Assembly (NCBI GenBank): GCA_005880075.1
Contig: VBJT01000133.1
Span: 1 to 18,191 of the forward strand
DNA length: 18,191 nucleotides
Source: Chloroflexota bacterium
GTDB lineage: Bacteria > Chloroflexota > Dehalococcoidia > SM23-28-2 > RBG-16-64-32
Direction of reading: 5' to 3'
This document shows, in pieces, positions 6,101-14,463 of the stretch. Both the position numbers and the translations under genes were made by a program. The notes beneath the pieces were generated by a model. The model was not told where the DNA came from. It worked only from the letters and a program-made list of their open reading frames with translations, and searched no databases. Within the stretch, counting starts at the first letter, position 1, and each line of letters begins with the position of its first letter.

Positions 6101-7126
6101 ATGTTCCGCTTCGTCAAGACGCTTTTCCAGCGTTCGGCGGCCGAATATGTGCGGGATGACTGCGGGCAGCTCGCCGCGAGCATCTCCTACTACACGCTCT
6201 TTTCGCTGTTCCCGCTGCTCATTTTCGCGGTCGCCATGGCGGGCCTCCTGATACAGGACCGCGGTGTTCAGCAGGACATCGTCGACGAAGTCCTCAAGAA
6301 CATCCCCCTGAGCGATGGTGAGGGCAAGAATTCCGTTGCGAACGCCGTGCGCGATGTGGCGGGGAACACCACCGGGGCACTGGGCATCATAGGCCTCGTC
6401 GGCATGGCCTGGGCCGGCAGCAGCCTCTTTGGCGCCCTCCGCAAGGCTCTGAACACCGCTTTCGACGACCGAGAGTCCAAGCGCCCCTTCTTCCAACAGA
6501 AGGCGATTGATCTCGCTCTTGTCATCGCCGTCGCTGCCTTTTTCCTCGCGTCCATCGGTTCCACGGCGTTCCTCCGCATAGTGCGCACGAACAGCTCCAG
6601 GCTCGGCGCACTCGGCGACGTCGCGGATAGCGTCGGGCCACTCTGGGACCTCGCCTCCTACGCTATCCCACTCGTGTTTTCCGTCATCGCCTTCACTGCC
6701 CTTTACTGCCTCGTCCCCAGCCGCGTGCGATCGCCTCGAGACATTTGGCCGGGCGCGGTCGTCGCCGCTCTCGTGTTCGAAGTAGCAAAGCTCGGCTTCA
6801 GCATCTACATTGAGAACTTCACCCACTACGACCTGGTGATGGGTTCGCTCGGTGCGGTGGCCGTCTTTCTCCTCTGGATCTACCTGAGCGCCAACATCAT
6901 GCTCTTCGGCGCGGAGATCGCTTCAGAATACCGTCAGGTACCGGACGCCGGGCATCAACAGCCGGCCATGGCTGGCCTGAAGGCCCCTCTTACCCAACGC
7001 GCCTGGGAGGCCTTTCGTGGCCTCTTCGTCCGCACTCGCAGGACCGACGCTCGCGCGTCGGACGACGAGCCCTCCCCGGAGGTCGAGTCCGTCTCGACTA
7101 CGACGCGCGGCGCACCGCGAGGGTAA
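6101..7126 (+). CDS. YihY/BrkB family inner-membrane protein
   Basis: A 341-residue polytopic membrane protein of the YihY/virulence-factor BrkB (UPF0761) family. The N-terminal amphipathic segment leads into RDDCGQLAASISYYTLFSLFPLLIF, the family signature, followed by further hydrophobic helices and the conserved YLVPSRVRSPRDIWPGA-like and LLWIYLSANIMLFGAEI stretches (exact window text differs slightly at the first). The tail after about residue 285 is polar and probably cytoplasmic. The start at ATG 6101 has GAGGAG six bases upstream; an in-frame TTG 21 bases earlier is less likely. The family was once called ribonuclease BN, which is now considered wrong; its transport or lipid role is unsettled. 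The 3' end overlaps that of ileS by 29 bp on the opposite strand. Confidence 0.85.
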   Translation: MFRFVKTLFQRSAAEYVRDDCGQLAASISYYTLFSLFPLLIFAVAMAGLLIQDRGVQQDIVDEVLKNIPLSDGEGKNSVANAVRDVAGNTTGALGIIGLVGMAWAGSSLFGALRKALNTAFDDRESKRPFFQQKAIDLALVIAVAAFFLASIGSTAFLRIVRTNSSRLGALGDVADSVGPLWDLASYAIPLVFSVIAFTALYCLVPSRVRSPRDIWPGAVVAALVFEVAKLGFSIYIENFTHYDLVMGSLGAVAVFLLWIYLSANIMLFGAEIASEYRQVPDAGHQQPAMAGLKAPLTQRAWEAFRGLFVRTRRTDARASDDEPSPEVESVSTTTRGAPRG

Positions 7127-10121
7127 CCGTCTCACCTTCCAGCGCTTGCTCCTCCACGTATGCCCCGTCTGGCGCTCGCGCACGTAGTCACCGTATTCGG
7201 AGAAGATGTCGCGCAACCTCTGAGCATCGCTGTAATACAGCGCGATCCGGTCTGTGATCTCAAACCCCGCCGCCTTCCGCATGTTCTGAATGCGGTGCAC
7301 CAGCTCTCGGGCGAGCCCTTCGTCGGCCAGCTCCAGCGTGATGGACGTGTCCATCCCGACGGCGTAGCCGGCCTCGTCTTCTGCCAGCGTGGCGCCAGCC
7401 GGGAGAAGGGCAAGGAGGTCCTTCGGGTGTTCGACCGCATTTCGGCCCTTGAACGCCGCGGCCGTATCGATTACTTCCAGCCGCTTGACGTTCAGCTCCT
7501 CAATCACCTGTGCTTCAAGACGCCTTAGTCCGTCCGCCTGGGCGGCGTTGTGAACGAAGGCCGTCGCGGCGGCGAGGGGCTGCCTAACCTTGATCCCAGC
7601 CTTGCTCCGCGCCGCGCGCCCGAGGCTCACCGCACGCATCACGAGCCTCGTGTCGTAGATGAGTTGTTCGTCGACCAGCGCCGCGTCGCTTTCGGGCCAC
7701 GCCGCGAGGTGCACGCTCTCCGGCGCTTCGCCATCGACCGAGCGAACCAGGTTTTGGTACATCGCCTCGGCCAGGAACGGCGTGAACGGCGCGAGCAGTT
7801 TCGCAAGCGTTACCAAGCACGTGTACAGCGTTCGGTACGCCGCCAGCTTGTCCTCGTCCGCCCCGGACTTCCAGAATCGCCGCCTGCTTCGCCGAACGTA
7901 CCAGTTCGAGAGATCGTCCGCGAACTGCTGGATCGCCCGGCCCGCGGTGGTCGGGTTGTACTGCTCGAGATTCTCGGTGACCTTCTGAACGAGCACATAT
8001 AGCTCAGATAGCGCCCAGCGGTCCAGCTCCAACGGTTGTTCGCCGTCTGCAGAGCTGGTTCCGAAGCGGTCCAGGTTGGCGTACGTGACAAAGAAGCTAT
8101 AAGTATTCCATAGGGTCAACAGAAACCGCCTCAACGACTCGGCTACGAGCTTCTGCGAGAACCGCCGGGGCGCCCAGGCCGGCGAGGCGGTGAACATGTA
8201 CCAGCGCACGGCGTCCGCGCCGTGGGCCTCGATCACCGGCGCTGGCTCGACGATATTGCCCTTAGACTTGCTCATCTTCTCGCCCTTGTCGTCGAGGATT
8301 AGCTCCAGGCAAAGGACATTCCGGTAACAGATGCTCTCCGGCAGCGCCCCGGCGGCATGCAGGAGAGTCGATTCAGCGTGCAACGTGTAGAACCAGCCGC
8401 GCGTCTGGTCCACACCCTCGCAGATGAAGTCGGCCGGGAAGCTTCGCTCAAACTGCTCCCGGTTCTCGAATGGGTAGTGCCACTGCGCGTAGGGCATCGC
8501 CCCCGAGTCGAACCAGACATCGATCAGCTCAGGTACTCGGCTCATAGCGCCACCGCACTGGCAGCGCAGCTCGATCTCGTCAATGAACGGCCGGTGGAGG
8601 TCCGTCAACGCCTCAACCTGCGCCCCGTCCACCGCCTTGCCGGCCAGCTCGTGCAGTGAACCGATGCACTCGTAAGTGTTGCACGAGCCGCATTGCCACA
8701 CCGGCAGCGCCGTGCCCCAGTAACGCTCGCGGCTGAGCGCCCAGTCCACGTTGTTGCGCAGCCAATCCCCGAAACGGCCCTGCTTGATGTGCTCCGGGTA
8801 CCAGTTGATCCGATCGTTTCCCTCCAGGAGACTCTGCTTCACGGCGGTCGTGCGGACATACCACGTGGGTTTTGCGTAGTACAGCAGCGGCGTGCCGCAG
8901 CGCCAGCAGAACGGGTAGGTGTGGCGGATCATGCCGCGCCTAATGAGCAGCCCGCGCGCTTCGAGGTCGTCCATGATGCCCACGTCCGCGACCTTCACGA
9001 AGGCCCCTGGCCACGGCGAACCCTCCGGCAGGCGACCGCGCAGGTCTACCGGCTGCAGGAACAACAGCCCGTGCTCTTTCCCCAGTTCGAAGTCCTCACC
9101 CCCGAACGCCGGCGCAATGTGCACCACGCCGCTCCCGTCCTCGAGCGATACGAAATCTTCGCCGAGGACCGTGTACGCCCTCTTAACCCCGGCGATGCCG
9201 CCGGCCGCTACCAGCCGCCCATTACGGAAGGTCATCGCCTGAATACCCCATTCCGTCGGGTCGTACAGCGGCTCGTACTTCAGACCAACCAAGTCCTCTC
9301 CCCGCAACGTAGTGATCGGCTCGACCGCCTCTCCCAGCGCCGGCTGGACCAGCGGCGCGGCCAGGATCACCCCCTCCCCGTCGCGTTCCACGACCGCGTA
9401 CTGGGCCGCAGGTTGGACCGCCAGCGCCGTATTCCCCGGCAGCGTCCAGGGCGTCGTCGTCCAAGCGACCACTGCAATCGGAGCATCGGTGGGTAGCGAA
9501 GCGTGCTTCGCCCTCAGCGCAGCCACCGACTCGGCCATCAGCCGGAACTTCACGTAGACGCTCGGGTCGGGCGTGTCCTCTCGATAGCCCTGCGCCACCT
9601 CGTGGTCTGACAGCGAAGTGCCGCAGCGCGGGCAGTGGGGAGTCGAGCGGTAATCCAGGTACACCAGCCCGCTGTCCCACAGCTGCTTGATGATCCACCA
9701 GACGCTCTCGATATATTCGCTCCGGAACGTTACGTAGGCGTTCTCAAGATCCTCCCAGAAGGCGATCCGTTCGGTAAGCGCCTCATGATCTCTCAGGTAG
9801 CGCATCACGTTCTCGCGACAACGCCGGTTGAACTCCTCGATGCCAACCCGCTCTTCGATCTCCGCCTTGTTCCTAATGCCCAGCTCGCGTTCCACCTCGA
9901 GCTCACTTGTAGCGGACGATTACGTCCTTAAATACGCGGGGCAAGATGTGGTGCACACCCGGAGCCGCGTTCGCGTAGGGCGGTCCTTCGTAGAAGGTGA
10001 ACTGCCGGTCCGCGGGCCGCTGCTCTACGCTCTTGCGGAAGATGTCGTTCTCCTTCCAGAAGCGGATTGTCTCTTCCTCCAGCTTCGGGAAGCTCTGCTT
10101 CGTATCGACTGGTCTGAACAT
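7098..10121 (-). pseudogene. ileS: Isoleucyl-tRNA synthetase, frame broken by two internal deletions
   Basis: All recognisable parts of a roughly 1040-residue IleRS are here in order. The N-terminus is MFRPVDTKQSFPKLEEE with YEGPPYANAAPGVHHIL (HIGH region); then WTTTPWTLPGNTALAV of the editing domain, CPRCGT and WRCGTPLLYY zinc-type motifs, DEKG-like DDKGEKMSKSKGN (catalytic KMSKS loop), the anticodon-binding domain and the C-terminus GAYVEEQALEGETVTLAVRR. At 9905/9906 RYK is joined directly to ELEVERELG: about 20 residues including the invariant GWDTHGLP motif are gone and the frame shifts, making a TGA at 9903-9905. Near 7173-7177 a second deletion joins DYVRE to PDGAYVEE, losing roughly 10-14 residues and shifting frame again; the true stop is TAG at 7098. 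As written no active enzyme can be made. ileS is essential, so an artefact or a second copy elsewhere must be considered. It is controlled by the T-box upstream. Confidence 0.85.
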
Positions 10122-10156
10122 GCGCGTCTCCTCTTCGCATCCCGCTGGCGCACATC

Positions 10157-10182
10157 AAAAAACCCGTCCCAAACGGGACGGG
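10157..10182 (-). terminator. T-box intrinsic terminator before ileS
   Basis: On the - strand perfect 8-bp arms CCCGTCCC and GGGACGGG enclose a GTTT loop and are followed by six T residues. It lies 11 bases after the T-box sequence and 36 bases before the ileS start, the usual place of the regulated terminator. Confidence 0.93.
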
Positions 10183-10444
10183 CCTATCGGCTCGCGGTAC
10201 CACCCATCTTGTCGCCCGCGGCGACCGCTCATCTCGGGGTACGGCCCGACGCCTAGGGATTATACCCCTGCCTCTGCTAACGGTGGCTTCCGGCCGGGCC
10301 TACTCCCCCGACTCGTCGGGGTTTCGGTCGGCGGCTCAGGAGTGATGTTCAGGCCCCGATTCCGTGTCCCCTCACACCCTCTGGGACTCGCTCGCCGGCC
10401 TCCGCTGCCCTACTCGTCTCCGTCTTCGCCTTGATGTTTGGTTG
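10157..10444 (-). promoter_or_regulatory. Isoleucine T-box riboswitch leader of ileS
   Basis: The - strand leader has the ordered T-box hallmarks: AGTA of the stem I lower part (10414-10411) after a GAGACG stretch, the distal-loop GGGTGTGAG (10379-10371), a specifier region GAACATCACTCCTGAGC with the isoleucine codon ATC at 10346-10344 followed by A, and the T-box TGGGTGGTACCGCG (10206-10193). A terminator follows immediately. Uncharged tRNA-Ile would bind the specifier and the T-box bulge, form the antiterminator and switch on synthetase expression; charged tRNA leaves the terminator in place. Confidence 0.92.
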
Positions 10445-10451
10445 TGTGGCC

Positions 10452-10481
10452 AGTGTAATGGCGGCTCGCAAAAACTGTCAA
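10452..10481 (-). promoter_or_regulatory. Promoter of the ileS T-box leader
   Basis: On the - strand a consensus -35 box TTGACA (10481-10476) and -10 box TACACT (10457-10452) are separated by 18 bp. Transcription would begin near 10444, just ahead of T-box stem I. The promoter sits only 24 bp downstream of the stop of the proline-rich gene. Confidence 0.7.
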
Positions 10482-10504
10482 ACGAGTGTCTGTCGGACGC
10501 TAAC

Positions 10505-10807
10505 CTAGGGGCCCGCGGGCGCCCCTTGCGCCGCCGGAGCTTGTGGCGGAGGCGCTTGCGGCGGGGGTGCCTGTGGCGGAGGCTGCGCCGGAGCCTGCGC
10601 TTCCGCCGGCGGCGACGCCTGCACCTCCGGCGGTGTCCCGTCGTCTGCCCACGGCCTGAACCAGACCATAACCGCAAGGAAGGCCGCGGCGAAAACAAAC
10701 ACGCCCAGCAGCACGACTGACGAAGGCGAGATGCCGGACGGTTCCTCGCGCCAGCTATAACGAAGGTCGTCTACGAGGAAGCCTACCTTGTTGCGATGGT
10801 TGGGCAT
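10505..10807 (-). CDS. Hypothetical single-pass membrane protein with Pro/Gln/Ala-repeat tail
   Basis: A 100-residue protein of unknown function. Residues 1-27 are polar, residues about 28-50 form one transmembrane helix (SSVVLLGVFVFAAAFLAVMV), and from about residue 60 the tail is low-complexity with QAPPP repeats. With a positively charged N-terminus it is likely anchored with the tail outside. No Shine-Dalgarno is visible before the ATG, so the start is uncertain. The promoter is not clear; a TATGAT-like -10 lies about 20 bp upstream. It is followed immediately by the ileS promoter, so it is probably a separate unit. It may be a wall-spanning linker protein, but nothing in it identifies a role. 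Confidence 0.55.
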   Translation of the reverse strand: MPNHRNKVGFLVDDLRYSWREEPSGISPSSVVLLGVFVFAAAFLAVMVWFRPWADDGTPPEVQASPPAEAQAPAQPPPQAPPPQAPPPQAPAAQGAPAGP

Positions 10808-10875
10808 ATCAAGAAATATGACGCGGACTGGTTCGAAATCATATCAGAGAACCGGCCCAATTTATTGCAGTCGCC

Positions 10876-10910
10876 TAAATAAAACATCAACCGCCGGCCA
10901 AGCCCGGCGG
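10876..10910 (-). terminator. Intrinsic terminator downstream of the MBL-fold gene
   Basis: On the - strand 7-bp arms CCGCCGG and CCGGCGG with a 6-base loop (10910-10891) are followed by a T-rich tract TTGATGTTTTATTT. It would stop transcription arriving from the MBL-fold gene before it enters the proline-rich gene. Confidence 0.7.
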
Positions 10911-10995
10911 ATAGTGCCATTACCGGTCGGGGTTGCGATCGTTTATGCTCAGTAGCCCGCAGGGCGTCTCGAGGCATCCAGTAGACAGCCCGCGC

Positions 10996-11816
10996 TCAAC
11001 CGCTCACCCACTTCTCGTATCGCTCCGCCGAGCGCGCCACTACGCCCATCCCGTCCTCCGACACATCGTTTTGCCACCAGCCGCCGTAAATCCGCTCGAA
11101 TTGATAAGGCCGCACCGCCTCCACGATTCCGCGTACCGCCTGTGCCGGCAGGGGAATGTAGTTCGGATAGCTGCGCATGAACGTCACCCATCGCCGGTCC
11201 GCTACTACCGAGATCGTGTCGCCGGTCAGCAGCGCGCCTTGACCGCCGGCCCCTTCCGCCCAGTGAAGCACCGCACTCCCGTCAAAATGCCCGCCGCATT
11301 GAACGAGCCTTATCCCTGGCAGGACCTCTCGCGCTCCCTCATACCACTCGATGGCAGCATCCGGGCGGGCCACCCACTCTTTGTCAGCGTTCGGGATGTA
11401 TACGGGAGCGCCGCCGAACGCGTGGCTCCATTCGATGACTGACCCGTAGAAGTGCGGGTGCGAGACCGACAAACCGTGCAGCCCGCCCAGCTCTTGCACC
11501 CGCTGCACCGTCTCCTCGTCGATATAGGTGATACAGTCCCAGAGAAGGTTGCCGCCCGCCGTCTGCACGAGCAGAGCTGGCCGATCCCGAATCGCGGCCT
11601 CGTGTCGATGCTCCACAGCGACTCCTCTCCCTCGACCTTGCGCACACGGTTCTCGTATCCGCCCGCCTTCATCTCCGCCAGCGTCGTCCACTGCTGTCCT
11701 GCCCAGCCGATGTATTGACGTTCGTCGTTGCAGATCAAACACCGCTGCGGAGGAGCCGCTCTCTCCGCATGTTGAACTCCGCAGGTCTTACAAATGCAGG
11801 CCACATTAGCGGTCAT
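10996..11816 (-). pseudogene. Rubredoxin-like zinc ribbon plus metallo-beta-lactamase-fold hydrolase, frameshifted
   Basis: The intact protein would have about 274 residues. The N-terminus has a small zinc ribbon (CKTCG, C9/C12, and CLIC, C26/C29) ending in QYIGWAGQQWTTL. The MBL domain follows with SHPHFYGSVIEWSHAFGG (HxH metal motif), GGHFDGSAVLHW and LTGDTISVV. This pattern fits a family of uncharacterised MBL-fold hydrolases with a rubredoxin-like leader. The first part (11816 to about 11577) is in one frame and the rest in another. At about 11576/11577 FGIGQ is followed by ALLVQTAGG after a missing arginine-like codon; the simplest change is a 4-nt loss of a CGCG-type dinucleotide repeat. 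The start ATG at 11816 lacks a strong ribosome site. The metal residues are all intact, so either a recent mutation or a sequence error is likely. Confidence 0.8.
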
Positions 11817-11858
11817 AGGCGCAATCTTACCAAGAGCTGGTCGAGTTCCAGATAGCAG

Positions 11859-11890
11859 AAAGCCGCCTCGCACGTGGCGAAGGCGGCTTT
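11859..11890 (-). terminator. Intrinsic terminator after the mucin-like surface protein
   Basis: Perfect 9-bp arms AAAGCCGCC (11859-11867) and GGCGGCTTT (11882-11890) enclose a 14-base loop. Read on the - strand the hairpin ends in TTT then CTG, 24 bases after the stop of the upstream gene. It is nearly symmetric and could work in both directions. Confidence 0.65.
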
Positions 11891-11914
11891 CCCGTGGCTG
11901 CCCGGGCTAGTCGG

Positions 11915-12298
11915 TTAGCTGCGTCGCGTTAGGCCGTAGCTCGCCGCCAGCACACCACCCGTGGCGGCTACCGCACCTAGCGCAATGGCTAGGATCAGCA
12001 GCAGGTTCGGCGAACCGTCGGACGGATTGCCTCCTGTTACCGGAACGGCGGCCGGCTGCGCCCGCGGCGTCGCGGTAGCGGTACCGCTGCCGGTGCTTAC
12101 GGTGGCGGCAACCGAGGCCGACGCGCTCACCGTTGCGGTGGCGCTAACGCTCGGAGCCGCCGTAGCGGTCGCGGACACTGAAGCTACGGGCGTCTCTGTT
12201 GGGGTAACTGATTGCGCCTGGCTCTGGGCGCTGTACCCCACGAACGCCACCGCCCCTAAGATCAGGACAGCAAGTCCTGCGATCAAAACTCTTCCCAT
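11915..12298 (-). CDS. Secreted Thr/Ser/Ala-rich surface protein with C-terminal membrane anchor
   Basis: A 127-residue protein: a signal peptide (residues 1-28, MGRVLIAGLAVLILGAVAFV then a cleavage-prone AQSQAQS), a low-complexity Thr/Ser/Ala/Val region (about 30-83, with imperfect SVSATATA units), VPVTGG near residue 86, a hydrophobic helix (about 98-122) and the basic tail TRRS. The last three parts mimic a sortase sorting signal, but VPVTGG is not canonical LPxTG, so sortase linkage is only a possibility; the helix alone may anchor it. The start is secure: AAAGGAGGAGG lies six bases upstream. No catalytic motif is present. Such mucin-like proteins often space or coat the cell surface. Confidence 0.75.
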   Translation of the reverse strand: MGRVLIAGLAVLILGAVAFVGYSAQSQAQSVTPTETPVASVSATATAAPSVSATATVSASASVAATVSTGSGTATATPRAQPAAVPVTGGNPSDGSPNLLLILAIALGAVAATGGVLAASYGLTRRS

Positions 12299-12512
12299 AC
12301 TCCTCCTCCTTTCTCTCTAGAAAATTACTGGCAGCCATAGTCCAAAACGAGGCTAGTCCGAAATTGTCCCGTGTGATGTGTAACAAAACCATTGCAACCA
12401 GCAGACATAACGCCTTTTTCCGCCCGCCTTTCCCCCACATTTCCCTTAAATGGCCGTCACAGGCGGCAGAAAGCGTCAACTAGCCGGCGAACGCTACCCA
12501 GCTGAAGCGACG

Positions 12513-13340
12513 CTAAAGCTCGTCGGGAAGCACGCTCTCGGAGCCCCGCGCCCAGCGCTCGATGCCGTTGAAGCGCACCCGCCGGAACTCCTCGCCGTAG
12601 GCGAACCCGGCCTTCCGCCCAACCGAGGCGGCCCAAGCCTTGATCTGCGCCTCAATCACCGGCCGGTAGTCCTTTCGGTCTGCCTCGCGCAGGAAGGGAA
12701 TCTCGAGCCCGGAGGCTGTGAGCTGCACCTGCAGGTCCGCTACCGTCATCTCCATCTGGCAGACATGCTCGCAGAGCGCCTCGATCTTGCGCTCGATGTA
12801 GTCGCTGATGTCGACCGTCTTGTTCGCATCGCGCGGCGACTTCGCGAAGAAGTAGCGCTCGCCCACGTAGTGCGGCTCCAGCCCCTCATCCCGGTGCTCC
12901 TGGTGGTACAGCGGGAAATGCGCGAACATCGCCGCCTCCGTCGCCGCCCAGGCAACCGCGCGGTGGTCCTGGTGGTCCTCGTACGGCGCGTGCGCATCCC
13001 AGGTGAAGAGCACGTCCGGCTTATGCCGGCGGATTGCCCGCATGCAGCGCTCGCGCAACTCGTTTAGCGGCGTCTCGCTCAGCCGCCCGTCCTCGTAGCC
13101 GAGAAACTCGATCTCCGGGTCGACGCCCAGCACCTTCGCCCCGCGCCGCGCCTCCTCCCGCCTCGCTTCCGCCGTGAACGATGTGCTCCAGTCGGGCTCC
13201 AGCGTCCCCCGCTCGTTGTTCGTCGCGATCACTTCGCGGATCGTGAACCCGAGGTCCGCCATCTTCGCGATCGTCCCGCCCGCCATAAACTCCATATCGT
13301 CCGCATGCGCAACGATGACGAGAACACGCTTCACCCTCAT
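12513..13340 (-). CDS. PIG-L (LmbE-like) family deacetylase
   Basis: A 275-residue zinc-dependent de-N-acetylase of the PIG-L/LmbE family. The N-terminal motif AHADDMEF supplies H12, D14 and D15 (AHPDD in most members; A replaces P here), and HQDHRAV at residues 123-129 supplies the second metal/catalytic cluster. Relatives deacetylate GlcNAc-linked substrates, as in mycothiol or bacillithiol synthesis; the substrate here cannot be read from sequence. Length is near the family norm. Its ATG overlaps the stop of the upstream DUF2652 gene by 4 bp (ATGA), so the two are translationally coupled. Confidence 0.88.
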   Translation of the reverse strand: MRVKRVLVIVAHADDMEFMAGGTIAKMADLGFTIREVIATNNERGTLEPDWSTSFTAEARREEARRGAKVLGVDPEIEFLGYEDGRLSETPLNELRERCMRAIRRHKPDVLFTWDAHAPYEDHQDHRAVAWAATEAAMFAHFPLYHQEHRDEGLEPHYVGERYFFAKSPRDANKTVDISDYIERKIEALCEHVCQMEMTVADLQVQLTASGLEIPFLREADRKDYRPVIEAQIKAWAASVGRKAGFAYGEEFRRVRFNGIERWARGSESVLPDEL

Positions 13341-14407
13341 GCCGCCCGGCGCGTCGCTTCTTCTTCGCAGACCGCCTTCAGCCGGCCCATCGCGCCCCGC
13401 ATCTCCTTGTTCACCATCGCGACGATGATCGGGCGCATCAGGTGCGATACCAGGGGAACCGCTTCCTTGAGCCTCATATGGAAGTACACGTGCGAGGCGC
13501 CGCCGGGCAGTGGGTCCGCGCCCATCGTGAAATAGACGTCCTTCACCAGCCGCGTCGGAAACGCCCGCATCGTGAACCGGTGGCCCTCCTCGTCGAACGC
13601 GGTCATCACCTCCACGCTCGTCTTGCCGTCACCGTGGACGCAGCGATGGACCTCGCCGATCTTCCCGCCCCGCGCCGGCGGCAGCTCCGTGATCTCCTCC
13701 TGGCCGAGCACGTACGTGCGCTTCTCCCGGTCGTTCATCGTCCACCACACCAGCTCCGGCGGCGCCTGGATGTCGATCGTCTGGACGACCGCAGCCTCGC
13801 TCTCGCTGACGAAGAAACGCCGCCTCGCGTCCACTTCCTCGCGCACCGGCCGCAGATCGATGTAGCGGTACTCGACCGGACCCACATCGCCGAAGTCATC
13901 TCGCCCTTCTCGGAATGGTGCGCCGGTCACGGCGCTCTCGCCAGAGTACTCTCGTGTAAGCAGCGTGTACTCCGACAACGGCACGCTGTTTTTGAGCAGG
14001 CGGTGGGCCAACACGACGTCCCGCCCGATCAACTCCTCGCGGTTCGCGATCTTCTGCCTGTCGAACTCGCCCGCGTGAACGATGAACTTTAGCGAAAGCT
14101 CGTTCGTCCGTGAGCAGGCCCCGCAGGGGCACGAGGCCCGCACGGCGATATCGAGCGTGCGGTCGCAGAAGTCCTCGTAGAGCGCGCGGACGTGCTCGAG
14201 TAGCTCCTCCGGCGGCTCGCGGCCCTCGCGGTAGAGGAAGAGACAGTCCCCCTCGACGTTCGCGAGCTTCCAGCGGCCGCTGTTGCACTTCAGCAGCGAG
14301 TTCAGGAGATGGCTCGTGATCTCCTTCGCGTGCTCAATTCCGACGCCGGTAAGAAAACCGGTATAGCCCCCGATATCAGCGAGCACGAACGTACCATCTG
14401 AAGCCAT
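13337..14407 (-). CDS. DUF2652 (class III cyclase-like) and SRPBCC domain fusion protein
   Basis: A 356-residue two-domain protein. Residues about 4-190 form a DUF2652 domain, a relative of class III nucleotide cyclases: FVLADIGGYTGFL holds D11 and VEGDCLF holds D54, at the positions of the two metal-binding aspartates, but the usual transition-state residues are not evident, so cyclase activity is doubtful. A CPCGAC motif (C93, C95, C98) adds a possible metal site. Residues about 205-350 form an SRPBCC (START/polyketide cyclase-like) lipid- or ligand-binding domain beginning VVQTIDIQAPPELVWW. A TATAAT -10 box lies 12 bp upstream and GGAG sits six bases before the ATG. It shares an operon with the PIG-L deacetylase. 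The role is unknown; ligand sensing linked to that deacetylase is an inference. Confidence 0.82.
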   Translation of the reverse strand: MASDGTFVLADIGGYTGFLTGVGIEHAKEITSHLLNSLLKCNSGRWKLANVEGDCLFLYREGREPPEELLEHVRALYEDFCDRTLDIAVRASCPCGACSRTNELSLKFIVHAGEFDRQKIANREELIGRDVVLAHRLLKNSVPLSEYTLLTREYSGESAVTGAPFREGRDDFGDVGPVEYRYIDLRPVREEVDARRRFFVSESEAAVVQTIDIQAPPELVWWTMNDREKRTYVLGQEEITELPPARGGKIGEVHRCVHGDGKTSVEVMTAFDEEGHRFTMRAFPTRLVKDVYFTMGADPLPGGASHVYFHMRLKEAVPLVSHLMRPIIVAMVNKEMRGAMGRLKAVCEEEATRRAA

Positions 14408-14418
14408 GATCGGCTCCG

Positions 14419-14424
14419 ATTATA
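14419..14424 (-). promoter_or_regulatory. Likely -10 box of the DUF2652/PIG-L operon
   Basis: A perfect TATAAT on the - strand, centred about 15 bp before the ATG, implies a very short leader. No -35 consensus is seen 17 bp further upstream. Confidence 0.4.
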
Positions 14425-14463
14425 CCGAGCCGCCGTCGCGGCGATTAGAGCGCGGGACGCCTA

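Noticed and set aside
5987..6826. - strand frame of 279 codons opposite yihY
   Set aside because: Charged, low-complexity shadow of a well-supported membrane-protein gene.
8693..9496. Long + strand open frame of 267 codons opposite ileS
   Set aside because: It lies antisense to the conserved editing and catalytic domains of IleRS, has no ribosome site, and its composition (Arg/Pro/Gln-rich) is typical of high-GC shadow frames.
7098..10121. ileS split explained by an intein, intron or programmed frameshift
   Set aside because: The junctions lack about 20 and about 10-14 conserved residues, so sequence is missing rather than inserted; no slippery site restores the lost motif.
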